From Marasmius tenuissimus (Eukaryota > Basidiomycota > Agaricomycetes > Agaricales > Marasmiaceae), in contig JAQOTA010000034.1 of the NCBI GenBank assembly GCA_029532415.1, forward strand, positions 124,001 to 188,000: a DNA stretch of 64,000 bases, read 5' to 3'. Positions 35,450 to 47,205 of this stretch are shown here, one piece after another. Numbering within the stretch: position 1 is the first letter of the stretch; each line of letters begins with the position of its first letter. The notes beneath the pieces are model-generated. The model was not told where the DNA came from and did no database searches. It saw nothing but the letters and a program-made list of their open reading frames with translations. The position numbers were made by a program, and so were the translations under genes.

Positions 35450-38272
35450 ATGTCCATACGAAATAGCCAGACTGGCTCCGGTTGGCAGTACAACAACACA
35501 CATTCAGGGACCCAAAATATCGCCTATGGGGGAGGAGAGGTTAACTTTGTCTATAACTTCAATACAACAGCCCCCAATCGTGAGTTGTATAGGATTTCCA
35601 TAGATTGGCAACGGTCTTACCAACGTTCTCTCAGCCCACAAGGACCTTTGGGAGGAGGTCGCTAAGGTGGGAGCGTCTCACAGAGCGGAACACCAGTTCT
35701 CGCGGGGAGAGTGCTTTGAGGGAACTCGCGAAAGAGCACTAGGGACCATCTATGATTGGGCATCAGCGAAGGGACCTGAGGCTCTCCCAATATACTGGCT
35801 TTCGGGTGCCGCCGGGGTTGGAAAGTCTGCAATCGCCCTGACCATTGCGAAGTCTTGTGAGGCCGCGGCCCTTCTTGCCTCTTCATTCTTCTTCTTTCGA
35901 TCCGACTCGAAGCGCAACAACCCCTCTGCCCTTGTACTCACAATTGCCTACGAGCTTGCAACCACAACTCCACTCATGCGGAATTGTATCGAGCAGAGGA
36001 TCTCGACGGACCCTAGGATCCTGAAAGCCAGTCTGGAAGAACAGTTTCGCGAGTTGATCACCGTACCCGCCCTGATGTGGAGCAAGCAAAGGATAATGTG
36101 GGGGGTTCCGGCTGTTCCCAACATTGTCATCATCGATGGGCTAGATGAGTGTGGTGACGAGGATACCCAGACGCGCGTTCTCTCGATCATCAAAACCACC
36201 TACCAACGTACACCTCACTTCCCACTGCGATTTCTAATCTGCAGTCGACCCGAAGCTTGGATTTCGGACGAATTTTCCGATGGACTCCTCCTCCAGCTCT
36301 CGGAAACAATTGTTTTGGACGACTCGTTGGAGGCTCGCAACGACATTCGGCGATATTACATTCATCACTTCCGAGAGGTTACCACCAGTCGGAAGTATGC
36401 CCATGTCCAGTTTCCGAACCCCTGGCCTTCAGAGCGGGACCTCGGGATCCTGGTCGAGAGATCCTGCGCCCAGTTTGTCTATGCATCGACGACGGTCAGG
36501 TTCATCAAGCTTGCGTATACCCATCCCATTGTACAGCTTCGTACCATCCTCGACAGTACTACGGAACGCCGGCTATCGAGATCTCCTTACCACGATCTCG
36601 ATTGTCTCTACCACGTTATACTGAGTGCCAACCCGGATCACGAGCAACTCATTCCCATCTTTGCAGCCATTCTCGTGCTTCCAGACTGTGATACATATGC
36701 GACTCCGGCAGTAATCGAACAGGTGCTGGGACTCCCCTCCGGACAAGTGGCTTTGACGTTGCGGGGAATGTACTCAGTGCTAAAAGTACTTGGCCCGGAA
36801 GATGGCATTGGGCTATACCACACTTCCTTCGAGGAATACTTGGTCGACCACACGAGGTCGTGCGATTTCTACATTGATATACCTGCATGGAAACACATCA
36901 TTGCACATCGCTGGATGCAAAGTCTTACGATTGACAGGTTGCGGAGTAGTATGAGGTATGGCCTATCTGCAATCCGTGTCAGGATGTCTACGAATCTCAC
37001 TCACCCGTGCGCTCTCAGTAATGGTTGTATATTCGATCTTAGACGTTTCGATAGCACGGGATGGATAAGGCTGTGCGAGTCCATTCCCCAACCTACTTGG
37101 GATCTGTTGCATGATCTATGGAGCATCGACCTGGCTACTGTTTTTTCGCTTTTGGTACGTGGAGGTATCGATCGGTATTGGCAAGGTCAGTTTAAAGAGC
37201 TGTCGCAGTGGGTGGAGAAATATGTAAGTGTTATTATCTACCATTGCTCAACACTATGGAGTAAAAGCCAAAACCTCCTTGTTACAGCCTCCCCATGCTG
37301 AAATTGGTCATGATGACGGCCAGCTGAAGCAAATTTGCAGTGCAGATGTTGCTGACAATCATAACAAACAATATGTCCGCCACGTACGCTCTCCCAGTCC
37401 CAACCATCCTTCCCATGCCAACACCGTCAAGCGTGGGGATGTCTTCCACCGTACGATACACGGATGGAACGGAATTGATCTTGTGGAGGCTCTAAGACAC
37501 AGATTACGCAACCTTCCAACGTGTTTCCACCTTGAATGCTCTCCAGGTGTTGAACCACAACAGAAACACGTATATCGGATGGTTGAATACGCCACAGACT
37601 GGCTGGACCAATACCTTGATTCAAAAATTGATTGGTCTCAAAATCCTCTCCTCCTCTCAGAATGCCATTGTGATCTCTCGGGAGGACACGAGTCGCACCA
37701 TCCCCAGCACGTTGCATACCAGGATGCTTGCATGCGATATGCCAGGGCTCTCACCTCCGAATTTGCTGAGATTGCTCCAGGTGCGGGGCAGTCCGCACAA
37801 CACGATTCGGAGCTGGGGGCCATCCTTTGCAATTTGGTGGGGTCAGCGCTCCTGAAACACTGTCGTCTCGACACGGAGCTGTTGTCACTCTGTCGGACTT
37901 TCTTCGAACTCGTGAAAGGTTTCCGGTCTGTGTTTGTTTGGATCCAAGCCGAACGGAAATGGTCAAAGAGAGACGGAAGGGCAAACCTACTTGAGTGGAT
38001 TGAGGTGAGTAGGGTTCGCTCTGGGTTCAGATTCCTCCATGTTGTTTCGTCGTGTCGGAATTGACAATTGTGCTTTACAGACATTCCCGGAGAAGTTTGC
38101 CGAAGAAGGGAGGGCTCTGAAATCCCAAGTGCTTTCATTGCCATGGGTTGAGGAGGAGGATGAGTACTATGACGAGGAAGATGAGTGCGAAGATGACGAG
38201 TATGAGAGTGAGAATCATGAAGACGACAAGGGGATGGGGTCGATATCGAGGGATGTACATGGCACCCAGTGA
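35450..38272 (+). CDS. NACHT-domain NLR protein (NLR3, 846 aa)
   Basis: Five exons: 35450-35579, 35635-36955, 37043-37223, 37288-38004, 38081-38272. The N-terminus is Asn/Gly-rich (NTHSGTQNIAYGGGE, FVYNFNTTAPN), then come Walker A GAAGVGKS, SFFFFRSD, Walker B NIVIIDGLDEC and sensor RFLICSRPE. The C-terminal module reads ILCNLVGSALLKHC, CRTFF and LLEWIE. Exon 4 is longer than in NLR1 and NLR2 and begins with a segment that includes a His-rich stretch (HDDG, NHNKQYVRH). The last exon starts TFPEKF and ends in a long Asp/Glu run (EEEDEYYDEEDE) absent from the paralogues. It lies on the opposite strand from NLR1 and NLR2, so the three genes are dispersed duplicates sharing exon structure. Confidence 0.88.
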
Positions 38273-39620
38273 AGGGCAGTTGGCAAGAGTGCCGTGAGCA
38301 ACACCCTTACGCTGCAGAGAGAACACTTCCGATGGCGGTAGAATTGACGAAGAGAACTTTCAGGTTGCGCACCATATCAGAATTGTCCGTCTGCGAAGAG
38401 GACTGGCATTCGCGGCATCAGTGGAATCAATATTCCGTACACAATGTCAGATCCTGAAAGCCAATCGGTGTCGTGTGTACATGTGCAATAGTTGATTTCT
38501 CTTCAACTTCTACCAAGTCGGAAATACCAGATGAGATCGTGCCCTTGCCTGGACGCATCGAAACGTGGAAAATAAGGGCATGTATTCTGAGTAGTAAACG
38601 GTAACCGAAACGTCCGCTTGGTTCTTTTAGGATGTGAGAATGGTGTCGACAAGTAAAGTAGGGCATCAAGACAGGTATCGACGGGTGAGAAATGAGCGAT
38701 GGTTGAAGGCACGAAGGACCAATACTTCAGTCAGATCCAAAACTGATATCCAAGATGAGGACTGACCAGTCACTGCACACGTACCCCACGACGATCCCCC
38801 AAATCTCTCCTTCAAAATGAAACGTTTTCCAGTGTTGAGTGGTATCGGTAGTCAACATTCGTTAGCTCTCTGACGACGAAATATGGGTCGCAGCCTAAGT
38901 AATCGAAAGTAGCCCGACTTCCTGTCTCTCGTTGACCGAGGGCGGCGGCGACGGAGTTAAGCGCGTAGGAAGCAGAGAGGTATGAAGACCGGGTCGGTAG
39001 AGCGCACCGAACAAAGGGTTGTCGAAGGGCTATTAAATCACGAAGAATAAAGTCAGCTCGTGCTGGAATTGAAGACAGCCCGAACGAAGGAGACTGAGAG
39101 GGGTGAATATAGAGATGTGTGGACGGTTGGACTTGAAGCAAGAAGAGACGAGTAGAGCGCGATGGTGGACACAACGTGGACTACGGGGCAATATGAAGCC
39201 GAAGTAAAAGTAGATAGGGTTGTGAACACTCACGTCTATCGACTTCGCTCTCACAGAAATGCCTCCGTGGAGTGCATCCCTTTCTAATGTATCCAGGCCA
39301 CACCTCGCTTCTGGCATGATAAGGCTAGGTATCCGGAAATCGTGGGTTTCGCTGAGAGGGGGCTAAGCAGCTCATATCTCAAGACCGTTCCCTGAATGGT
39401 GAAGAAAATATGAGCACGGAGGACGGTACGAATTAGCTTGAATACGTTCGGTGGCCTCTTGCATTTCCCGCCCCACGGGGACCGTATAAAAGCTGGCATG
39501 CTCCTGTTGCCTCCCCTCAGACTCGTCGAACAGTCAAACTTGAGCACCAAGCTTGCCTCGTCGATGCATTTTTGTCGGATACTGATCTTCAATATGGGCT
39601 CGGGATGCATTTGGCACAAG
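38273..39620. other. Gene-poor stretch
   Basis: No gene recognised. Short ORFs on the minus strand at 38427-39317 show no domain. Confidence 0.4.
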
Positions 39621-39628
39621 AGCTCGGA

Positions 39629-40025
39629 AGGACCCGGGCTACTCCCCTATGGGTCCGGCCCTCTGGAAGCCCAAAACCGGCCTCAAATATGCAATTTGAC
39701 TTGCCTAATTAGGAAGGAGGATATGCAATATGGGCCGGGGGTTGTCACGTTTAGTCACGTCTGTCACTAGGCTCGACCTTACTAGTACGCGTGAAATCGC
39801 CGCAAAAGGTGATAAAACCCTGATAAGGCTTGACAAATTGCTGCAGAAGTGGATCAGATGCAATTTGACTCAGGACGGCCTGCCAGCCTACCCCGGCATG
39901 GGTAGTAGGGCAGCTCATGCTGATCGATTTGGTCCCAAAAAATGCAATTTGGGCTGGAAATTTTCCTCAAATGGCCTCAAAAATGCAAAATCGGGTCGGA
40001 CCCATAGGGGAGTCGCCCGGGTCCT
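39629..40025. mobile_element. hAT-type MITE, 397 bp
   Basis: The left end starts AGGACCCGGGCTACTCCCCT. The reverse complement of the right end starts AGGACCCGGGCGACTCCCCT. Both continue to a 33-bp terminal inverted repeat with two mismatches. The flanks carry a perfect 8-bp direct repeat AGCTCGGA (39621-39628 and 40026-40033). An 8-bp duplication is the mark of hAT-superfamily transposition. The inside has three copies of a TGCAATTTG motif and no coding capacity, so the element is non-autonomous and the insertion looks recent. Confidence 0.85.
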
Positions 40026-40033
40026 AGCTCGGA

Positions 40034-41760
40034 GCGACGGCCCGCCACAGCAGGGCTTCCAAGAGGCCTGACCAGAACTCTTTACCGTTCTCAATTCCTT
40101 TGTTACATTCTTGAAATCTCTTCATCTTCTTTTAGTTTCTTATAACGAGCTGGCGAGGTAATGTAGTATTACTTTACCTGAGTTACCTAAGTAGCGTAGT
40201 CAGCCAATCAGAATTGTTTCATTGTTTCATTGACCAGAGGGTGGCACAAACAAAAGGGATGGGTCAGGGATGTTGATAGCACTAGAGAGGCACGATAAAG
40301 TGGGTTTGTTGCGAAGTTGGCCATAGCACCCCTCGAGCACCCCTTCAGTGGAGCCGGTATGCCGGACTTTACTGCTGCTGACATTGGTTGTGTGGTGGTT
40401 CATGCTTGGCTAATACTTCTGGACGACTATTTTCATGAACAAGTAGGGCGATATAGATCTCAGCATTGAGACCGGGCAGACATGATAAACGAACCTGGTT
40501 TTCAAGCCCGGTGCAAAGAGCGTTTGCCTTGTCCCCGATCGTCTTCTCCTCCTCCTGGTGCCCTCGTCAGCGAGAAATAGTATCTTCCGACCTCAAAAGG
40601 TGGCATAAGTTGAAGAGTTGAATCGGGACTTGTTGAGACCAGCTTTTACGCTCGCCGAACTCTTCACGGTGAAGGGAAAAAATATATTCAGCAAGCGCCC
40701 ATGGTCATTGTCAACCTTTTTCTCATACCATCATCGCGATGCAATGGCCATCCACACAACGTCTCTCTTCGTCATCGTTGACAGGCATACGGATGTCATG
40801 GCCCTCGATTCCGTGAAAGTCTGCCTCACGTTTCACCCGAAGTCTTGCCATGGAATGGGTACGGGAAGTGGTTACGAAGGTTCCCCTTGGGGATGATACC
40901 AAAGCCTGGTGCGTATATCTATTTCTCATATCTCTGCTGGGTCTCATGAACTTCGAACTCAAGTGCTGCCTGTCACAGTAAAAGGCCTAATATGCACTTA
41001 CAGTCGACGTAAACACGCCCCCAATTCCGTGAACATTCCAACCAGCTCAGTACACCGGGCCTCAACATCAACGTCAACGTCGAACGATTGGTTGGTTGCA
41101 CCAGCTCTTTGCAATCCGTTGATCGCTCGTTCTTCAGCGCCCTCTGCCTTTCGTCCCAGTACCTGATGCGCTGTCATGGCGATCCGATTGACCTGTTGGA
41201 GCTTCAAGTGGTTTTTACATGCCCATCTCGAACGCATACGTAGTGCATTGTCCTCGGACATTCAGATCACGGACAGCCTGGCCTCTGACAGTGTCCTAGC
41301 AACTTGGAACGAGAACCTGACTTTCTTTTGGTCAATGACTATTGCGTTGAGGATGTCCTCCGCCTTCCAAAGGAAAACGATAGCGGCTCATCCATTCGAA
41401 CCACCCCAGCACGAGTCATGGCCTACTATGAATCCTCAACCTCCCACTCTCATTCCTCGGAATCCCGCCGGTCACGAGCAGCCGTCCAAAGACTTGTGCT
41501 CAGGAGGCGTCGCGACCCTCGAAAACAAAAGTCGTTATTCCCGATCATTCCAGTAAACCTCGAGAGCACAAAAAAAATGCTGTTCTCGTAAACAACCCAG
41601 AACTCGACCAATCCGACCCAGAAGCAGGTCTCAGTCCAGGCATGGGTGCTACTGAGGGCTTGCAGCCGTTTTGGGGACACAGACCCAACTCCACGACATG
41701 CTACAACAGGACAAGCCTCACAGAACATCTCGGGTTGACACCGGATTTGAGTGAACACAG
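40034..41760. other. Unassigned stretch, possible degenerate gene
   Basis: The plus-strand frame around 41176-41591 (LATWNENLTFF, then a Ser/Arg-rich tail) looks partly coding, but I cannot place starts, splice sites or a family. Nothing else is seen. Confidence 0.3.
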
Positions 41761-41799
41761 TGAACGAGGTCATAGAACAGTGTATTTATTGAGTACTGA

Positions 41800-42775
41800 T
41801 AGTTGTGATTAAAATACTATCAGAAAAAGTGAACGCTAGCGTGAACAGAAAAACAACAGCGGGGAACCGGGATAACTGAATAGACTCTGCGAAAACGAAA
41901 TACCAAGGGAAACCAGAATAAGACAACGGAACGGACCGGACAGGAATAAGTACGAGAGAGGGATGCGAAGCGATGATCAATCGACTCAAAGCCGCTCGCG
42001 GAGATCCTCTAAGCGCGAGAGAGAATGGAAGGGGCGTGGGCGTGGGGAACTGCTGGAAAAGTGAACACTGGTGTGAACAAAGAAATGTGCAACAACAGCG
42101 GGGAACTACAATAACTGAACAGACCCCGCGACAACGAGGTACCAGAGAACGAGAATAGAACAACAGAACGACCCGGGCAGGAATAAATATGAAAGAAGGA
42201 TGCGACTCGAAGTCGCTCGCGAAGATCTTTCAACCGTGAAAGAGAATAAAAGGGGCATGGAGACTGCTGCAAGTGAACCCCAGTGTGAACAAAGAAATGT
42301 GCAAAAAAAAAGCGGGGAACTGGGATAACTGAACAGACCTCGCGAGTACGAGGTACCAACATGGGAACGAGAGAAAGACAACGGAACGAACTAGACAGGG
42401 ATGAATTTGAGAGAAGGGTGCAGTGATCAATCGACTCGAAGTCACTCGAAGTCGCTCGCGAAGATCCTCTGACCGTGAAAAAGAGTGGAAGGGGCATGGG
42501 GAACTGCTGAAAAAGTGAACGCCAGTGTGAACAAAGAGATGTGCAACGAAAGCAGGGAACTGAGATAACTGAACAGACCCCGCGAGAACGAGGTATCAAG
42601 ATGAGAACGAGAATAGGATAACGGAACGACCCGGGCAGGGATAAATATGAGAGAAGGATGCGAGGCGGTGATCAATCGACTTGAAGTCGCTCGCGAAGAT
42701 CTTTTAATTGTGAAAGAGACTGAAAGGGGCATGGGGAACTGCTGGAAAAGTGAATACTATAGTGGGGAAACAAAC
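41800..42775. repeat. Tandem array of about 214-240 bp units (four copies)
   Basis: Landmark TGAACAGACCCCGCGAGAAC or close variants begin near 41878, 42112, 42328 and 42569. Other parts recur in the same order: GAACTGCTGGAAAAGTGAAC, then a run reading CAATCGACTCGAAGTCGCTC. Units diverge by roughly 10-20 percent. The repeated minus-strand ORFs are by-products. The array lies just beyond the ribozyme-like element at 42786-42866. Confidence 0.85.
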
Positions 42776-42785
42776 TAAATGATCA

Positions 42786-42866
42786 AATGTCTGTTGGCTT
42801 CGCTGTGTATGGGATCCACAGCTACTAGTCCCTTGGGCCACGTAGAGGCCAGACATTGTCCAAGGG
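42786..42866 (-). ncRNA. HDV-like ribozyme candidate, copy L
   Basis: Read on the minus strand from 42866. P1 is CCCTTGG (42866-42860) with CCAAGGG (42836-42830). P2 is AATGTCTG (42857-42850) with CAGACATT (42793-42786). P3 is GCC with GGC around the 7-nt loop TCTACGT. J1/4 is ACTAGTA, P4 is GCTGTG with CACAGC, and J4/2 is GAAGCCAA. The strand order P1-P2-P3-P1'-P4-P2' gives the nested double pseudoknot of hepatitis-delta-like ribozymes. P2 and P4 differ from the other two copies but stay fully paired. The element lies 384 bp downstream of the stop of the minus-strand nuclear-protein gene and on the same strand. Confidence 0.75.
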
Positions 42867-43249
42867 TTGGGTAGCACATACCCGACGAGCATGAGTACAC
42901 GAGGGCAAGGTAAACGTAAAGCAAGCAAAAGGGCAAGCACGAGGGAACCAAGATGGGAACAATAAATCAAAAGGGGTAGGAGAGGAAGTGCGACAACGGA
43001 CTGAACAGGATCGAACAAGAGGACGCAGTAACGAGACAGAAGGGAACGGGACACGCATCATCTGTAAGCAGCGTAAAGGGAACATCCTGCAAAGTGAACA
43101 ACTACCCGCACAGGTCGAAGTAAAAGCAACACCAGAAAGATGAACACTGACCCACAAACAAGTGAATCAGGGGGCATATCAGGGGGAACTACAAGAATCG
43201 GATCTTCAATGGTGCGGGAATGGGGTCCAGGGCAAAAGAATGTACATTG

Positions 43250-46200
43250 TCATTGGTTTTTGTTGTTCCGCCTCTGGCGTTTGACTTTACTGTTGCCTCC
43301 CCTCTTGTCGGGGGATACCACAGGGGTTGGGCGAGACTGCGGACGCTTTTTACGCTTTTTTGGAGGAGTTTGATGCTCCTCAATTTGACCTTGCGCCTCC
43401 ATCTGCTTTCTTTTCATCCCCCTCGTGAATTTCGGAGACTTCTTCGAGGTTTGGCCCACATGGAGCTTTGGCTTTGTGGGCGTCGCTGGATTTGCGGCAA
43501 CCGCCGAAGTGGTCGCTTTGACAGCGGTTTCTATTTGGCGGATCTTATTAGGGGCAAGGAATTCAATCAAGGATGAACGTGAACGTACGTTGGTCCTCAT
43601 CGTCGATATCGAATTCTCCGTCGGGGTCCTCCAAGGAAACATCTATCGACGAGTAAATGAAGGGTAATTAAGGTTTGAAGAATCCTGAAGTTGCGCACCC
43701 GAGAGGCCGTCATTTGTGCCATAAAGGCCAGTATTAAATGGGTCGATCACCATTGCATCATCTTCAGAAGCTGATGCGAATTCTTCCTCGTGCGCCAAGG
43801 TCGCAGAAGGAGCTTGAAATGACCAGTTAGGGAGGGTAGACCTGAGACAACAAGTGAGCCCACCAGAAGCGCCATCCAACTCCTTTGCGGGCTCTGCTCC
43901 GCCATCCGAGACCATGGACGCAGCTGATAATGTGAAGTTAGAGGTGAGTCGAGGAGGCTTCAATGATTGAACACACCGAAACCGCCGTTCGGCACCTCTT
44001 CGGGGTTCTCTCCATTAGCCGCCGTGGGCAGAGCTTCTCACGAAAAGTCAGGGAGTGTTAAGCAGTAAAGAGGGTTCAGCTATCAGCTAACCAATGTCAC
44101 TTCGTGGGCCAGCTGGCACCTCCTCCTTTTCAATAATCGGGGCGGTAACTGAAAGGAAGTCAGAATGGCGTGAAACGAGGGAAACAAGTGAACTGACCAG
44201 CTCCGGCGTTCACTCGACCCTCCGGTTCACTTACCTTCCCGCCAGCCGGGGCTGCAGGAGAACCTGTAAATTATCAGTCAGGGAGAGGTAGGCCTGAAGA
44301 AACGAGTGAACATACCGGAAGCACCGTTCACCTGTGGGGGCTCGTTGACCGGAACCATGGTCACATCTGGAAGAGGGAAATCAGAGAGCGTTGAGTAGCT
44401 AGAGGGGTGAATGAACTTGCCAGAATCGCTCGATGGGATAGCTCGCACGACATCCTTTTCAATGATCGGAGCGGTATCTGGAAAGAAGTCAGAATGGGGT
44501 GAAACGAGGGAAACAAGTGAACTGACCAACTCCGGCGTTCACTTGACCCTCCGGTTCACTCTCCTTCCCGCCAGTCTGGGCTGTAGGGACCAATGCGACC
44601 GTCTTTTCGATGGCAGGGACTACAGCTGGGGGAGGAAGTCAGAATAGGTTGAAACGAGCAAAACAAGTGAACTAACCAGCAATGTTCACTTGAGTGGCTG
44701 GCATCTCTTTCCCTTTAGTCGGGGTTGTAGAAGAGACTGGAAACGATTAGTCAGGGAGGGTTGAATCTCCGGAAGGAAAGTGAACGTACCAGTGGCACCG
44801 TTCAGTTCTTTTGGGGGGTCTGCTCCGCCAACCATGGCTGAGAATGGGAAGTCAGAATGAGGCAAACCGAGAGAAGCGAATCAACATACAGGAGCCAACA
44901 TTTGGCGTCTGTTCGGGCCGCTGATTGCCAGGAGAAGTGGTTATACAACCTGAGCGTAGAAGATGACCGAAGGGAACGAATATCAGTGGGGGGAGCGAAC
45001 GTACCTCTAGCAGGGGCGTCATTCACTGACTGAACTTGACTTTTGCCAAGAGGGGCTGCTTCGAAATCTGAGGACGATAGGCAAGCCGAGAGAATGTAGT
45101 TACTCACTGTCTCGATCAGTCGAGTTGGCAGACCTACCCGTTGATTGGGGTAGAAATACAAAGGTATCATCTCGTGGGGCGACTAGGAAGTCCACCAACA
45201 GCTGCCTCTTGTGTCGTTGTAGGGTTCGGGGAGGTGCAAGCGCGATGGGGAGTTTAAATTTTTTCATGTCGTAGTAGCATTCTGGATGCTTGGCTATATC
45301 GTCGTATGGGAGAGACGAACCGAAGCCTACTAAATCTGTACATGCAACCTTAGTGATGGACTGTGTAGTTGAATGTTTGACTTACACCAGAGGCAGTCGA
45401 GCAACGATTCCAGCATATCCATGAGATCAGTGAAGGTCGTGTTGTCAACATCCACTCCTTGGAGAGTAGGGATTTTTGACCCCTTGAACGTCTTTAGCTG
45501 AGGATCCAACACGGGCTTGGGGCCGCGAGGGTTCACTTTGTGACAATCAGTGACCTGGTACAACTTGGGGGAAAGCGGAGCCTTACACTTTATCACGCGG
45601 GCACACCATTGTCCCCATGCAGCTACAACACTGTCTTTCACCCCTCCATCGTTGTCCTTAAAAAATTTCTTGTTTTCTCTCCCAAGGCAGCGACTGGACA
45701 CCTCATAGCTGCAAGTACGACAAATCAGTGACGAGCGATACAATTGAGATCGAGAGCTCACATGCTGCCCGCCATGGCATTTTCATTGTCTCTAAAACCG
45801 GCGTAGACAACTACCTCCATGTTTCCGAGAGCGCCGGACTTGGCGATGTCGTACAACAGCGCAAAGATACCTTCGCCGAAGGCCTGCTGGTTACTGCAAG
45901 ACGAAGGATCATTGGATTGACTGTGTCCGGTTCTATGAGAAGAGAGAACTTACGTTTCTAGGTCGAAGACCTGCTCTTTCTCGGCATAGCTGGCTTTCTC
46001 TTCTTCGCTCAATGCCTCCCATAGATTGCTGACCGCGAGTTTGTGCAGACCGCCGTTGTTGCCGTTGGCGAGCTCCGGTTCTTCCTCTCACAGGTGCTTC
46101 GTTTCCTCCCGGATCTTCTCTCCCTGAGCCGCTTTGAATTGTTCCTTTGGCGTTAACGCACGTAGGCCTGCTAATTTCTGGAGAGCCTTCGACAATGGGA

Positions 46201-46703
46201 GGGCAGGCCGTTCTTCAGCTGGTCCCTCGGCCGATCCCCCGGCTTTCTCCATGTCGCGACGGCCTTGACGATAGTCGGAGCAAACTCGTTCCCTGTGTTT
46301 TTTCACCAGAGTCTTGTTGCGTTGGTTTTTGAACCAAGTGGCTATTGCCTGAGAGCCAAGTTGTCAGTAGTAATCTATCTTGAGAAGCGTTCCAACCAAC
46401 CTCTTTCCATTGATCTCTCGTTTTGTCTTCCAAGGAAAGACTAGCGAACTCGGGGCTATGCATAGCGCGATTCTTGGTGTCATAAAACCAATCCCGAATC
46501 TCCTCGGGATCATTCTCGTTGTCGTCCTTGCCCGTCTCGATGTTGTGCTTGATCAAAAGATCCTCCAGATTGTCCAGCTCCTTCTTAAGCCATTTGGTCT
46601 GCTGTTTGCTGAACAGTGTGGTGCCCGAGGGCTTGGTTTTCGGGCCTTTCAGTTTTCGCGAACGCTTGGTATTTGACGCCTCTGGTGGCGGAGAGGATGA
46701 CAT
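43250..46703 (-). CDS. Nuclear-type protein with tandemly duplicated exons, many introns
   Basis: Start ATG 46703. Exons resolved: 46703-46401, 46348-46092, 46028-45954, 45893-45762, 45708-45386. At least eight short exons follow down to the stop at 43250. The N-terminus has two segments resembling homeodomain recognition helices (IRDWFYDTKNRA and AIATWFKNQRNK), but I do not claim a homeodomain. The middle includes LWEALSEEEKASYAEKE, GIFALLYDIAKSGALGNMEV and a Lys-rich block. From about 45100 to 43700 short exons encode low-complexity Pro/Ala/Glu segments made by tandem duplication. The last exon is strongly basic (KKRKKRP, KRQRR), fitting nuclear location. The second intron (63 nt, in frame) removes an in-frame TGA at 46089-46091. 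Function unknown. Downstream lies an HDV-like ribozyme candidate. Confidence 0.7.
43980..45080 (-). repeat. Tandem exon-intron repeats, period about 330 bp
   Basis: Blocks near 44142-44240 and 44475-44570 are almost identical over about 100 bp and include coding sequence (GGKVSEPEGRVNAGA against GGKESEPEGQVNAGV) plus one whole intron. More diverged copies lie near 44640 and 44850. The introns fall into two alternating classes. One has CATTCTGACTTC before its acceptor, the other CTCCCTGACT. Most carry GTTCAC right after the donor. Confidence 0.75.
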
Positions 46704-47099
46704 AGCGAGGTTCGTAGTTGAATGGGAGCCGGCGATTCCAGAGGGTGAAGTATGAGAGGTAAATCGTGAGAATCGGCACGTCTTGGAGGTACAGGGATTT
46801 TGGATGTGCAAAACCTATATTCATGACTATTGGGCGTGGGGAAAAACAGTATGAGTTCGTAACGATTGGAAACGAGCCAACGAACTGACTCACCACGCCA
46901 CCGAACTGAACCTCCGAAGAGCCCGATCTTTTTTCTGTCATTTTTCAAAACTTAAGCGACCGCAAGTCTTTCAAGGAGATAGAGGGCTGTTATCGGCTAT
47001 GTGTTGGAAATCTTTCTGTCTCCAGGGCGCTGTGGAGCCCATATGGAGCTCATATCGGAAGAATTTTGAGGACTATAGCGCGATGCTCATCGGGAGTCG

Positions 47100-47205
47100 C
47101 GTTCCTGACGCGGAACTCGTCGGGATACGCGTTTTTGACGCGAAGCCAATCAATATACGCGTTCCTGACGCGTCTTTGGACGCGTTTTTGAGCACTGGCG
47201 CGTCA
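47100..47205. promoter_or_regulatory. Cluster of four ACGCGT (MCB) boxes in a divergent promoter
   Basis: Exact ACGCGT sites at 47127, 47157, 47168 and 47180, with near-matches around 47097, 47108 and 47197. Several are arranged as CGCGT-N5-ACGCG palindromes. ACGCGT is the MluI cell-cycle box bound by MBF (Swi6/Mbp1 type) in fungi at G1/S genes. The cluster lies between the minus-strand nuclear-protein gene (start 46703) and the plus-strand gene at 47960. Function is inferred from the motif alone. Confidence 0.55.

Noticed and set aside
41786..42732. Series of Ser/Phe-rich minus-strand ORFs
   Set aside because: They arise from a tandem repeat read in one frame. No start context or conserved residues beyond the DNA repeat.
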